Shown: piece by piece, positions 1 to 11,907 of the stretch
Position numbering within the stretch: the first letter of the stretch is position 1
Layout of the letters: each line of letters starts with the position of its first letter
Made by a program: the position numbers and the translations under genes
From: Ascidia mentula
Taxonomy: Eukaryota > Chordata > Ascidiacea > Phlebobranchia > Ascidiidae
Assembly (NCBI GenBank): GCA_947561715.1
Contig: OX387201.1
Span: 18,180,001-18,244,000, forward strand
Length of the DNA stretch: 64,000 nt
Direction of reading: 5' to 3'
Notes under the pieces: model-generated
Databases searched by the model: none
What the model saw: only the letters and a program-made list of their open reading frames with translations
Told to the model about the DNA's origin: nothing

Positions 1-3000
1 GTGGGCGATCCAGTGCAGGTTAACCCTCCTTTGCTTCCAACGTGTTTCAGGTCGATCCGTTCTCCAAACCCTAACTCTAAACCCCCAAGGGAAAACCCCC
101 ATCACTTTGGTGTCGAAAGTTTCTGGGTTGTCAGCTGACCCGCTGGCTGAAGCTGTGATGTTGAAAGCAAGAGAACTTTGGCATTCGGCGTAAGCAACGC
201 TGACTGTTTTGTAGTAGGGAGGGACAAGTCTCAGCGGTCGAACAGTACGAAGTCCAGAAAGTTTAAGAGCTGGTTTGAAAGTTTGAAAACTGTGTTAGTT
301 GTTGGAGCGATACGTGTACCAAGTATGTCTAAAACAGAGGTGCAGTGTAATTGCTAGTACTAAAAAACGTCTTTCAAAAAATGCATGTCCTAAAGCAGTT
401 CGAATATTTGCACAACAATGACGATGCAGATAAATACACTTAAGGTACAATAAAGCAATATAATATAAGCTCAATATAGCGTATAGTGTTGAGTGCGTGC
501 CTATTTTCAACCAAAGGAGTACTAAATTTAGCACCTGTTCCCTATGTTGTAAACCCCTGGTCTAAAATCTTTTTCAAATTCACATTGTTTCACTTTGTAA
601 AAGCAAGTTTTGCGTATATTTTGACATTTTATAATATTTTACTGTTTACGTCGGTTCAAACACTGGGCCTGCAAATTAATAAAAGCAAATCGTTAGACAC
701 GCTCGATCCACTCACATATTTCGCAATTTTTTCCAGCCCGTAGTTCAGGACATGTGCAGTTGTAATCGTTCCCAAACTCGAAGCAAGTCCCGCCATTGCA
801 AGGGTTCGGGTAACAAAACCGCAGAGCTAAAACCGAACAAATGATTTAGACCAAATACTAGTATTTAACTTAAATTAATAAGGATAAAAACAAGATATAA
901 ACAGGAACTTGTGCGACGTGCAACATTATTTTTAAATTGAACATAATATAATATACAAAATATGGACATAGTAATGTAATAAACTTCAGATTATAATTCC
1001 TTTTCTGATTGTAGTACATATAAAAATCCACTCAGGACAAAAATCCCTCCCAGGCTACCATTACAACTTTCCACACGAACATGTGACAAGCGACTTACCA
1101 GTCTCACAAAATTCTCCGACGAACCCACGCTGGCAGTTACATTTCCTTCCATGTTCTTCGCTGTTGTAGCAGTTTATTGAGTGTTGACATGGAAACGTGG
1201 TAAACGATCGACTCCCTGTGAAAATAAAAAAAAAATATTTTCTAATTTAGAGTTTTTTACGCTTTCATGAATATCGTTTTATTAAAAACACTTTGTACGC
1301 GTGGGCTGAAAATATGAAACGTATAATATGTTGATGAAGTTACTTCGAGTTATAAAAAAAATGCGCTGAACAAATAAAAAAATCTTAGTTTGCGTGGCAC
1401 CCTCGGAATTTACTATTTTCTTAGTTTTTCATGTAATGTGAGATCTTTATTTCAAATGTATAATAAGGAATCATAAAATTGCATTTCATGGATTTAAATC
1501 ATCTATTTCAACGCTTCCCAACCAGTGGGCCGCGAAGCCATTTCAGGTGGGTCGCGAAGTATTTCTAAATGTAACAGTTTTTAATTAGATCACGTAAATT
1601 GCATGTGTATACGTTGTTTTTTTTCCCAATAAATTGTTTTTTATTCGTTTGGTCATATCACATTGTGGGTCGCATAATAAAACTTGCATTAAAAGTGGGT
1701 CGCGAACTTAAAAAGTTTGCGAAGCACTGATCTATTTGATCTGTTACAATTTGTTCTCATTAAATATTTTCAAACTCACCGAATACTGAAGTCCAACGTA
1801 ATTTTACTTCAGTCTGGTCCCATCCGTCCCCGGGTCTGTCTGTCCTCTGCACGAGTGCACGGAAACCCCACGGGTAAATCCCGAGAATTGTGTAGTTGAA
1901 TCTATCCGCGTAATACCTCGACCTCGTGATTGTGGCTCTGACGGAGGTGGCCGTTCCCGTGTAGCAACGACTGTACCTCACTGCTACCGTTTGTCCGTAC
2001 GGAGGACCGTCGGCATGGTAACGGGGGACGCTCGCCGTTCCACTAATAGATGGTTCTAACAAAGTTTATATGAGTTACAATCCCCGAGGCTGTTTAAATC
2101 ATATTAGTTGAACTGCGGACAAATGTTTACATAATACTGTTTCGACCTAAGGTCTCATCAGTATATAGCTGGTGACTGCTACCTTGAAATAGCTAGTAAG
2201 CTAAAGCCTGCGAGAATAAGTTTTTTTTGGTATACTATCCATTAAACGCAAATAAGCCTGCAGCTTATTCATATTACGACTCTTTTGTTTCTACAAATTA
2301 ATTCGCCTTCTACAAATTTTGAAAGCTTTATATTTTTTACCTATTTCACATCTGTCTCCAGTGAATGGCTCGTCGCAAAAGCAATAGTACCGGCTGTGAC
2401 CAACGTGGCATCTTCCACCATTCAAACATGGGGACGACCAGCAATAATCAAGCTCTGTGTCAACAAATAAAACCAAAATTCCCTCGAAATTGTGAAAAAA
2501 GCAAAAAAGTCTTAAGTGTGCAAGAAACAGAAAATCTACTTCTTCGCTATTCACCATGAGGTAATGCTGATACGAAGTTCGCTGGTTATAGCAGCTTTTC
2601 AGTTTGTTTATTTTCCATAAACATTTTTCTATAAACACAGTCGTGAGTTATCTAGACTTCTCACAAGCTTTTTTAATAGTTTAAAATTCCTCTTAAAACC
2701 TAAAAAAGAGTGATTAGTTGATTACAGATATTCGAGAAACGTGTTCGAATTTTGGCGCTCACTTGTTTCGCAAAATCTTCCTGATCTGAACGAATAACAA
2801 TCACAAGTCGTTCCGTTCACAACGTTTCTGCAAGTCCCACCCGGGTAGCACGGGTTGGCAGCTGAAACGTCGGTGGAATCTGCAAGAGTCAACATCGTCG
2901 TTAAACTTTTTATTTCGTTTACAGGGTTCCAAGCAGGAATAAATCCAGAACAAATCCCAGCAAATAAATTGTTTGCAACAAAACGTTTTATTTTAACTGC

Positions 3001-6000
3001 TATCTCGATACAATGTTGGTGCTGCTTTTAAGACGATGCCTATTCGAGGGCTAGATTCTGTCTAAAATAATAAAACCAAACAAAAATACAAAACATTGTT
3101 TGTTTCGAAATAACACAGAAAACTTACTGAAAATTAGTCTGTACTCAAGAGCTGTCGGTTCGTATCTCGGGTAATCCCCTTCGTTTTCCCTCCACATCTT
3201 TACGGTGATTCCCCAAATAAAAATATCAAGAACTTTGACGCCGACAGTGGACGAAATATTGGCATAGAGCTTAACGTCGACTTGTTCCGGAATTTCCTTT
3301 AAACATGAGCTGAATAGCAATGTTTTGGTGATGGTGGTTGTGGTCGTATCAGTAAACGGAATGTCGACGTAGGCAACTTTTAAACCTGCAACCAAATGCA
3401 CAATCAAAGGTTGATTTTTGTCTACCAACATTTTGCCTGTTATACAATTTGGTTTCATCAGGGTAATGGGGCAGCACTTAAACTTTTAAGTTTAAAACCG
3501 AAATTGTGCTGCAAGGTCAGTTCCTGGTAAAATAGAGTTTGCCTTGCAGCAACACCAACATAATACTTACTTCATTGTTCTTCAACAAAGAACAAATGTG
3601 AAATACGAGCAATTCTTTTGGTGCTAATACAAGGTCCAGGTAAAGAGCAGTGGATTCATTTTATTCAACTAATCAGGCTATTACGTATTTAAACTGTCGA
3701 AATGTTGTACAAGTTATTCTGCTATGCTAAGTATGATCACGCCGAGATATGTTTACTTTTGCAAGAAATCAATTGTGACTTTTCGATTAAAAGTTCCGTC
3801 CGATTGTTACAATTGAAAACTAGTTAGGACGATAAAAAAGTTTTCTTCGAATGTTGAAACACCAGTGTGTTCTTGTATGTTTAAAATTTTTGGAAAAAGT
3901 GAAATCAAACACTAAATACCTTTTTCGCAGTTTTTCCCGCCTCTTCCTCTGGGACACTTGCATTGGTAATCGCTCCCTAGATCGGTGCAAACTCCTCCGT
4001 TGCATAAGTTCGGTGTTTTGCAATAAACTGCGCCTGAGAAAATAAAACAAAATATCGTCATTTATACAACATTATCTGAAAAGCGAACTTTGAGACAAAG
4101 CATACAAACAGTACTTAAGTTTGCATGCGAACTACGCGGTTTATTTTCTTTCTTAATCTCCACATTATTTAGATTTAACTTTAAAAATCCACCGTCAATG
4201 AACGATTAAACACAGGGTCTTACGACTTTCACAGAACTCTCCGTTGTAATCTTCCGTGCATTGGCAGGTTTGTCCACTTTGAAGGTTCGTGCAGTTTGCT
4301 CCATTGGCACAGGGGTTTATCAAGTAGTCGTGAGAAGCTGAACAGAAGCCCATCAAATAACAACTCGTGTACAAATAACATGGGAAACGTAATGAATTAA
4401 AAATGTACAACAATATTTTACGAAACCCCATGACCCCAAATGTGTTAAAAAATACAATGATACTATTTTGGGTTTATTACCCTGGGGGGGAATTGTACGG
4501 TAGCCATATATATGTGTCATAAATTGGTTATAAATTAATTGGAGCAAACCATTCCGTTAATGGTGGAAAGCAAACGAAAAAGCACATCGGTTGAATACAA
4601 GTTTCAATATTTTCAAACATGCTCACCAAACTCAGCTTTCCACTTCATATTTACTCCTGTCTGATCCCACGACGTCAAATAGCTGTGGTCCTTTTTCACC
4701 AGGGCCTTGAAACCCCATCTATGCACTTCCTGAATAAACACCCTGAATCTCTCGTAATACCAACGACCCCCTTTGGCCGTTGCCGTGACGTCAGTGGCGG
4801 TTAGGGTGTAGCATTGGTCGAACAATATCGTCACTACTTTCCCTGGCCTGGTAACAGCACCGTTGTGGGATCCAACATGGTAAACCCCGCTCTCCCACGC
4901 TCCCTCTGAGAACGAAATGTGCAAAAATTGACTCAGATGACAAATGTGTATTTAATTTTGTTGTTCTTTGTAAGTTTAACATCTGAGTTTTGTTGCTTCG
5001 TTTATCCTCTGAGGTTTTATCAGTGACCATGCCATATTAACTTTTACGTGTACTGTTTATTTAAGTTGTAGTCTTTTGCGAAAAATAAGCATGATGAATT
5101 GAATTTGATTCGGTCACGTATCTGGTTATCAGATGCGCATATGCAAAACCATTTCCATACGAAACATTTTCTTCACGAATACAAGTGGTTTACTTTCTCC
5201 TAGTTTATCAACTAAAGAAATGTTACTTATATCACAAGTCTTCCCGCTCCATCCCTGCAGACAAGAGCACTCAAATCCATCCTCATCTTCTTCGCATCTT
5301 CCTCCGTTGCATGGGTTCGGATAACATTTTAATCCTATAGAAAAGTAATCGATTTAGGTAACTAAGATATTCGAAAATTGCGGCTGGCCCGTCGGGTCAT
5401 TTAATTGGTTGCCAGGGGCTGATATAAATTAGGGTCACCAAGTTGGTTCATTCTGCAGTTTTATGTAAATTTATTGAACATTGAGAGTTGCAGACAGGTG
5501 TACACCCTGTTTTGACCTGTAAGATCTCATCAGTGTTGCTGTTGACTGTGGCAGATTTTCACTTTGTGGTACCTTTCGGTCAATCGTCCATCCGTTGGGA
5601 ACCAAAGTACCAATAAAGATACTTTACAGGTCGAAACAGTGTGTACACCTGTCTGCAGCTCTCATTGATTATTATGGCTCTTTTGCGCATACGATATTGC
5701 ACATTATTTTTGCTTTTCGACTGCAGTATTAAGACATTAATTATTGTTAATGCGTTAACTTATATCATGTAGTGCAAACACCCTTCATGGAACATTGGCC
5801 TGCCTGTCAACTATTTGATAAATTCCAGTCCTAGAATTTTAGCTTACGTTTTTCACAAAATACTCCTCCATATTCCTGTGTGCAACGACAAATCCGCCCC
5901 TCATCTCCATTCACGCAATAACCACCATTCAAACAATGGCGTTTAAACGGTTTCATTACATCTGCGTAACATAGTTTCAGATATAACAAAAAATATATTT

Positions 6001-9000
6001 TGTTTCAGTTTCAATGCGCAATAGCGCTGTAACACTTAAGGATACCTGGCTTTGAAATAAGCTTTCAATTATTAGTTAGGTTACTTGTATGCACAATCAA
6101 CTAATACGTACTGGTTAAAATAAGATCATTTAATAGTACTGTGAAAATTTTCCAATTGACTTGGTGTCGATTAATTCGCAGTAACAAAAAAAACTCTTAC
6201 CAAAAAAGGCAGTCCAGTATATTGTGCCACTTCCGTAAAACCAACCAGACTTGGGTCGGTCAGTTCGTATCACAGAAAGTCGAAACCCCCATGGGTAAAT
6301 ACCCTCTAGTGTGGAGTTGAATCTGTGCCTACGGTCTCCCACTATGTTGAAGTCAACCCTTTGGGCGAGTCCTACTTGGCATTTATAGTAGATAATATCC
6401 ACGGTTTTAATGTAGGGTTGTGCGTTCGGTTGGTTGCCCAAACTCCTGTGGGTGCTGATTTTTGTTGCTGTGGATGAATGTGTTTGTTAGTCACAGGCAT
6501 AGAGTTAAATTATAATCGCTAGCCATTTGGTCTACACATAAGCTAACCCTTGAAAAGAATAACTGTCAGCTATATCTTGACCTGGAGACTAAATAAAGTT
6601 TGTGAAACAGAGTATTGAGACTGACAAGAAATTATGTGAAAGATTAAAAATGTTCCATGCACCAGTTTTAAAAACAAAAATTGTCATACTTACAAATCTC
6701 GCAATTCTTCCCTGCCTTGTCTTGTGGACAAGCGCAAACGTAACCGACTTCACTCTCTGTACAGTTTCCGGTGACGCACGGGTTTGGGTCGCACGGGGTC
6801 AGTTCTAAAACACAAGAACAAAAGTTCAACGTGAACGTCACACTTAACTCAATAAAAATGCGTACAACGTAGAAGAACTATGAATGCTATTGATACGATA
6901 ATTAGTACAAGATAACATCAAATTAACTCAGTTCTGTGACCTGACAACAATGCGTATCGATGTACCAACGTGTCAGGCCGTTTGTACTCATTAGTACAAA
7001 CCGCCATAACGATTAACAAGCCAAGACACCAAAGTTTGGTACTGAACGGATTGACGTCAACTACAATGCACCATAAAGTGAAAGTCACTGCCAATTAACC
7101 GACAAGACCGTGGTTGACACCAGCTAATGAGACCTGACAGGTTAAAACGGTGTATGAACATTATTTGCAGCTCGCTAATCATTATGACTAATTTGCTTCT
7201 ATTCAGATTATTTATAGCTAAATTGAGTTCGTTTCGCAGCAATTAGTATTTATATCACACAGATCAAGGACTGCTACATTGACGTCAAGCATGCAATTTT
7301 ATGCAAAAACACACATTTTTTGTTGTTCACCTCTCTCACAAAACTCGCCGCCGTAATCTGCGTCACAATTGCACCTTCTTCCCTCTGCCTCGTCATTGCT
7401 GCAAGTTAATGAGTGGACGCATGGGTTTTCCAATGAATTCCGAGTTTCTGTCACGAAAAAAAAGTTTTATAGCTTGGATTGCTGAAAAGAACTTTTCCCA
7501 GTGAGTGTTTCTCAAGAAGTTTACGGCTATTTTTTAATAACTTGATACTGGGAGGAGTTAATGTTGAACTGAACCACACATAGACTTCCTACTCTTTCAA
7601 ATTCAAAATAGGTTAAAAATATTCCCTTTAATATGCTATATAAGCCTATATATTCCCGACTAACATACAATAGAGTACTGGCAAAATTTTGAACGGCTCT
7701 ATAGCTCCAGCAAAGTCTGTAAAGTTTTCCTTTCAAATCACTATAAATCCAAATCTGTTGATTCTGCAAAATTGTGTCGGCGTAACTAAAGTTTAACGTG
7801 GCGCAATTGGTTACCAAATATAGCTTCGTATTCCAACGTGACTTTATTCTCTTCCCAACCAACATCCGGGTTATCATTCCTTCGAACCAGAACCTGAAAT
7901 CCCCACGAATGGATGTCCAATATGGTGTGACTGAATTCGTGGGAAGTCGAGTTCAGGGTGGTTACAGTGACTTTGACTTTGGTTGCAATTCCGGTATGGC
8001 AATCATCGTAGGTAACTGCTACTTTGCTGCCGTATGGAGGACCACCACCAGAAAACCGAGGCAACGTTACAACAGAACTGACGGATGGTTCTGCAAATGG
8101 TGTCAAGATTAAAAACAAAATAAGTATTCGAGAGCGTACAAAAGGTGGAAAAATGCATTATCAATATAAAAAAATTTAAATAAACTTGAATGCAGATTTC
8201 TATTATGTATAAAATATATAAATAAAAAAAATAGCGGCAGCAGCAAATAACGAACCAGTGTCACATCTATCTCCTGCAAATTGTTGAGTGCAGTTGCAGT
8301 TGTACGAAGAAGAGGTTGGAATGCAACTTCCTCCATTCAAACATGGAGATGAAAAACAATGGGTGAGACCTGAGTGGAAAACATGAGTTGGATTCTATGC
8401 AGTCATTAGGGAATAGTTTGTTCACTAGATTAAAGGGGCGCGATAATACAACGCTTTTCTAACCGCAAAGGTATTTTTGGCAAACTCTGCTACGATATCG
8501 TTCACTTGGTTACAGTGGCATTAACAGAAATGTGGACCCAAAGTTCACTTATCCGCCAAACAGAAGGGAGGTATGGAACGTAACGATCTCGGAAGGATTC
8601 TTCATTGTCTATGCACCCGAAGCACAAACAAATTTCGAATTTACGCGGGTTTTGTAGCATTTTCTTTAGAAATGCAATTGTTAGGCACATTACAAGCTGG
8701 AATATCTTTAAACTTGCGAGGTTTTCTGAATTGTAAAGAGGTTTTGTTACTCACGTGTTTCACAAAACTTTCCTGTGGTTCGAACTGGGCAGTCGCAAGT
8801 TGTTCCATTCACAACGTTTCTACAACTACCGCCATTCTCACACGGATTCGAACTGTAGTTTAATGTATCTGCAAAAAATTTTAGCTTTTAACATTATAAG
8901 TTGAAGCATAGATTTGTGCATTACAAAGATGCTTGATTCAGAACGTTTTAAAGTAAAAATGACGTACAAGACTAACCTTTCGGTGCAAAATCATACAACA

Positions 9001-11907
9001 TACGTTTAGGATATAAGTATTGTACAAACAAACATAAAACAAGAACAAACATTTACAATCAATTGTGATGTTTGAAAAACATACAATCAAATAATTTTTT
9101 ATTTACTGTGTAAGCTGCAGCCAGATGGCCACTGTTTCGACCTAAAAGGTCCCATCAGTGCAGCTGGTGTGACTATCAGACGACTTTGATGACCAAACGG
9201 CCCAGCAATGACTTCCACTTTGTGGTGACTATACTATCACCGTATTTACAACCAAACTCGCATATCCAAACAGTCGGAGTTAAATTGTCCTAGTTTTTAA
9301 GTAAATAACCTATTCTTACCAAACAAAGCTCTCCAACGCACAAGAAATGTTCCAGGGGCGGAAAGTGTTTCCAAATTATTTTCTCTCCAAAACTTGGCTT
9401 TGAAACCCCAAGAAAATATTTCAAGGATTTTTGTACCGATGGAGGGTGAGCCGCCATCGTTTGGCGAAACTTCTATTTTGAACGGCGGCAAACCCTTACA
9501 AGTCGGATATAGGATGGTTGAAATACGTGAAGTTGTTTCTGGGTTTTCAAACAAAATTTTGGCTTCTTCGTCAACATAACCTGCAATTCATTTCTAATAA
9601 AAACCCATTCTGTATTTTTACATATTAAAAGATACTTGCAACATTCAAATTAATAATTTTACTTCAAAACAAGATATTTGTTCCCAAAATTTCATTAGTG
9701 TGTGAACTGCACATTTGGTTTCGTTTGAGTTGCTTTTACGCGACAATTTTACTCATAGTAAAGAATAGTCACACAAGCTAAACTTTTCGCCTCAAGAGGG
9801 CAGCGATAATATTTACCTTTTGTACAATTTCTCCCTGTTATTTCAGGAGGACAAACGCACTCATAATCATTTTCCAATTCTCTGCATTCCCCACCGTTGC
9901 ACGGATCCGGGTAACAATATATGAGGCCTGTGAAGGAATGGATGTACTTTTTCCGGTGCTAGGTAACAACTTGTAGTAACCGTTTTTCCCGCGTTTTTAT
10001 TCACGTGACTTTACAAACGGTGTCAGTGTTCTTTTTTCTTGCGTTAGTGTGATCACTAGGACTGGCCTAAGATATTGGACAATCCACCAAGCCACTTATT
10101 ATGAGAATATAATATATATTCGCCCGTATGCATCATCAGTTTTCTTTTCCGCGATTTTACATTTCTTGCTAGATGTTTGTGTGGCGCACCATTACTCTGA
10201 TGAAGCCTAATTGAACAGAAGTTGAAACTTCAGTGAACAGATGTACACGTTTAATTGTGTCAACATATTAATTAAAATACAATGATGCAAAAGGTTGCCT
10301 GGTAACAACAGCAACACAATATTTGTGAAAAGAATGAAGGTTTCAAAACAAAGCGTGACTATTAAGATTGCCGCAATCGGATGCATTCGGAACCAATTTT
10401 CAAACGTAACAAATATTCTCTCAATACAAAGAACTATAGGTCCCTCAAACAAACGCGGAGGAATGTTTGGGCTTACGTCTTTCGCAGAGCTCTCCATGGT
10501 ACTCAGGCGTGCAATGACATTTGTGGCCGCTCAAATGATTGCTACAATTTCCGCCGTTTTGGCACGGATTGTCGTCAAAATCCGTCGAAACTGCACAAAA
10601 GATTTGGTCAAAGTTCATCTGCTCAATTTGGAACAGAGTGGAAAGGTTCTGGGACTTGGTTTGAATGTTTTGCGCGTTGCTACATTACAAAAAAGCATGG
10701 GTTTTGTTTCATTACCGTGTTAACACTAAATGGTGTGGGTGACAATCGTATCATAAGATTTATGGCGTTTCTATCGTGTAAATGCACAAAGAAACCCTTT
10801 CAAGTGCCTGAGATCCAATTACAAAACCTTGCGAAATTTGATTTCGTTAAACTTCGTTACATTTTGTATCGAAATTCCGCTAATAAAGTCATATTTTACT
10901 GCCACTATAGAAAATAAATATAGGATCCAATAAAAATACGTTAGTTTTGCCCAACAATTGTTTGTACACAGACTCACTCCAAATCAAATAATAGTTGAGA
11001 GCAACTGCGGATTGGTGCCAATTCATAGCGGCGCTATCAATCCTCTGAATACGAACACGAAATCCCCATTTCTGCTTCTCCAGTATCGTAGCGTTGAAGC
11101 CGTCCCTGTAGTTGATGTTGCGTTCGTAGGTAAAACGATACTCCCAGGGTATTCCGTTTAAACAGCGATCATATACGATCGTCAATACTACGGGTTTGCC
11201 AAGGTAGTTTGATCCGATATGTTGAGTGTCTCGATACGAACGATAACCTGTGTTAAAGAGATATTAGGTTGCGCTTTTAGAGCACCAACAGTAACTTGCG
11301 CGGTTTTAAGACATTAAACCGTAACTTTGCCGCGCAAGTCTTTGGCGAGATAATATAGAAAGATACAATCCAGATTTTTATACTACGTGAGCTACATCCT
11401 TCAGCTAATTCCACTATTAGATTTATTTGAACTAAAAGTCTGACAGGCGCATCTTCTGTTAGTGTTTCTTATTTGTTTGAAGCTTACACGTACTAAATAT
11501 TTACAAAAACTGCTTAAAATCTACTGTTCAATGATATAAAGTTAAATTTGTGATAACCGCAATCGTTAAAGTTAAAATAATTATTGCCTTATGTCTGCGA
11601 TCTGAATTCTCTTGATTTTTGGCACTCTTTTAAGAAGACTGACTTTTGTATTCGAAAGTTCGCTTCATCCGAGAGGTACTCGCGAAAACTAGTTTGCACT
11701 TTTGAACACAAAAGTCAGAGAATTCAGTTCGAAGAAATATTGTGTCACCCGCAAGGTGCACAAACTATAGAAAAAAAATAGCATTTAAATTTTTACAAAA
11801 CCAAAACAAGACAAACGAGGAGACTACAGTCACTTACCAACTTGGGCTCTGGCAGAAACTGACACAACGAACACTGCAAACATAGAAAAACGGAGAATGA
11901 AACCCAT
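1..11907 (-). CDS. Secreted multidomain protein, (H-type-lectin-like + EGF + EGF) repeated at least eight times; 3' end outside window
   Basis: Twenty-three exons join in frame to about 1272 residues before the window edge. Exon 1 (11838-11907) encodes a signal peptide starting [15 protein letters not shown]. The rest cycle as lectin-like (L), EGF-a, EGF-b. L exons: 10978-11247, 9320-9580, 7815-8090, 6201-6467, 4627-4905, 3128-3385, 1780-2055, 1-269 (partial). EGF-a: 10477-10590, 8755-8868, 7331-7447, 5848-5961, 4224-4337, 2763-2879, 1099-1215. EGF-b: 9817-9927, 8256-8369, 6694-6804, 5227-5334, 3920-4033, 2341-2454, 716-826. All introns after exon 1 are phase 1, and every internal exon is a multiple of three. 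L domains are about 86-93 residues, with one Cys near the middle and a late WGF motif followed by a basic/Asp turn and a W or hydrophobic strand ending in FG. That pattern resembles H-type lectins (PF09458), but this is recognition by eye. EGF-b domains have the usual six Cys; EGF-a domains have five. The product is probably secreted and extracellular. Ligand and function are unknown. Confidence 0.85.
1509..1729. mobile_element. hAT-type MITE, 221 bp, with perfect 8-bp target duplication
   Basis: The element lies in an intron of the lectin/EGF gene. It begins CAACGCTTCCCAACC and ends GCGAAGCACTG, which are imperfect inverted termini. It is flanked on both sides by ATCTATTT (1501-1508 and 1730-1737), the 8-bp duplication typical of hAT insertions. 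The inside carries GTGGGTCGCGAA-like repeats near both ends. It is too short to code. Confidence 0.85.
2125..2235. mobile_element. Fragment of the palindromic MITE family (see 15471-15692)
   Basis: It contains GTTTCGACCTAAGGTCTCATCAGT, given here as GTTTCGACCTAAG plus GTCTCATCAGT, followed by a short CTGGTGACT segment as in the complete copy. Only one end is recognisable. Confidence 0.5.
5486..5675. mobile_element. Palindromic MITE family, complete diverged copy
   Basis: The left end AGTTGCAGACAGGTGTACAC is inverted at the right as GTGTACACCTGTCTGCAGCT. Inside each end is the GACCTGTAAG...CTCATCAGT block or its complement. The interior carries CACTTTGTGGT, as in other copies. It sits in the intron between exons 13 and 12 of the lectin/EGF gene. 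Confidence 0.7.
7090..7195. mobile_element. Fragment of the palindromic MITE family
   Basis: The block AATGAGACCTGACAGGTT, followed by AACGGTGTATGAAC and TTGCAGCTCGCTAATCATTA, matches the right half of the copy at 5486-5675. A left half is not clear. Confidence 0.5.
9108..9250. mobile_element. Palindromic MITE family, one-ended copy
   Basis: It starts TGTAAGCTGCAGCCAGATGG, then CGACCTAAAAGGTCCCATCA, then an interior with CACTTTGTGGTGACTATA shared with the complete copy at 15471-15692. The second inverted end is missing. It lies in the intron between exons 6 and 5 of the lectin/EGF gene. Confidence 0.65.
11583..11740. repeat. Dispersed palindromic repeat, also found at 43500-43625
   Basis: The ends GAATTCTCTTGAT and GTCAGAGAATTCAG are inverted relative to each other. 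The interior has CTCTTTTAAGAAGACTG and GAGGTACTCGCGAAA. The same blocks occur on the opposite strand in HADHA intron 11. It is probably a small foldback element, in intron 1 of the lectin/EGF gene. Confidence 0.5.

Larger units (their letters stand above)
1..4905 (-). repeat. Higher-order copy B of the lectin/EGF gene (partial at window edge)
   Basis: Exons 14-23 correspond in order to exons 2-11 of copy A (L5 to L1, EGF9 to EGF1, and so on to L8 against L4, which share a KTV...C(Q) strand and the RTDRP turn). The last two exons expected from the copy A pattern would lie left of base 1. Introns look unrelated between copies, so the duplication is old. Confidence 0.65.
5227..11247 (-). repeat. 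Higher-order copy A of the lectin/EGF gene (12 exons)
   Basis: Exons 2-13 contain four L-EGFa-EGFb units. Each exon is most like the exon twelve places further on, not its neighbours. For example, exon 6 (8755-8868) and exon 18 (2763-2879) share [12 protein letters not shown]2 and L6 both have a KxWREN turn after an IFxWG motif. L3 and L7 both start EPS and share GPPYG. L1 and L5 share H(I/V)GS. EGF5 and EGF13 share PCxHS. The simplest reading is that a four-unit block was duplicated as a whole. Confidence 0.7.

Noticed and set aside
10381..10917. 178-residue plus-strand open frame
   Set aside because: It overlaps EGF1 antisense and has no domain or splice support; the minus-strand exons explain the sequence.
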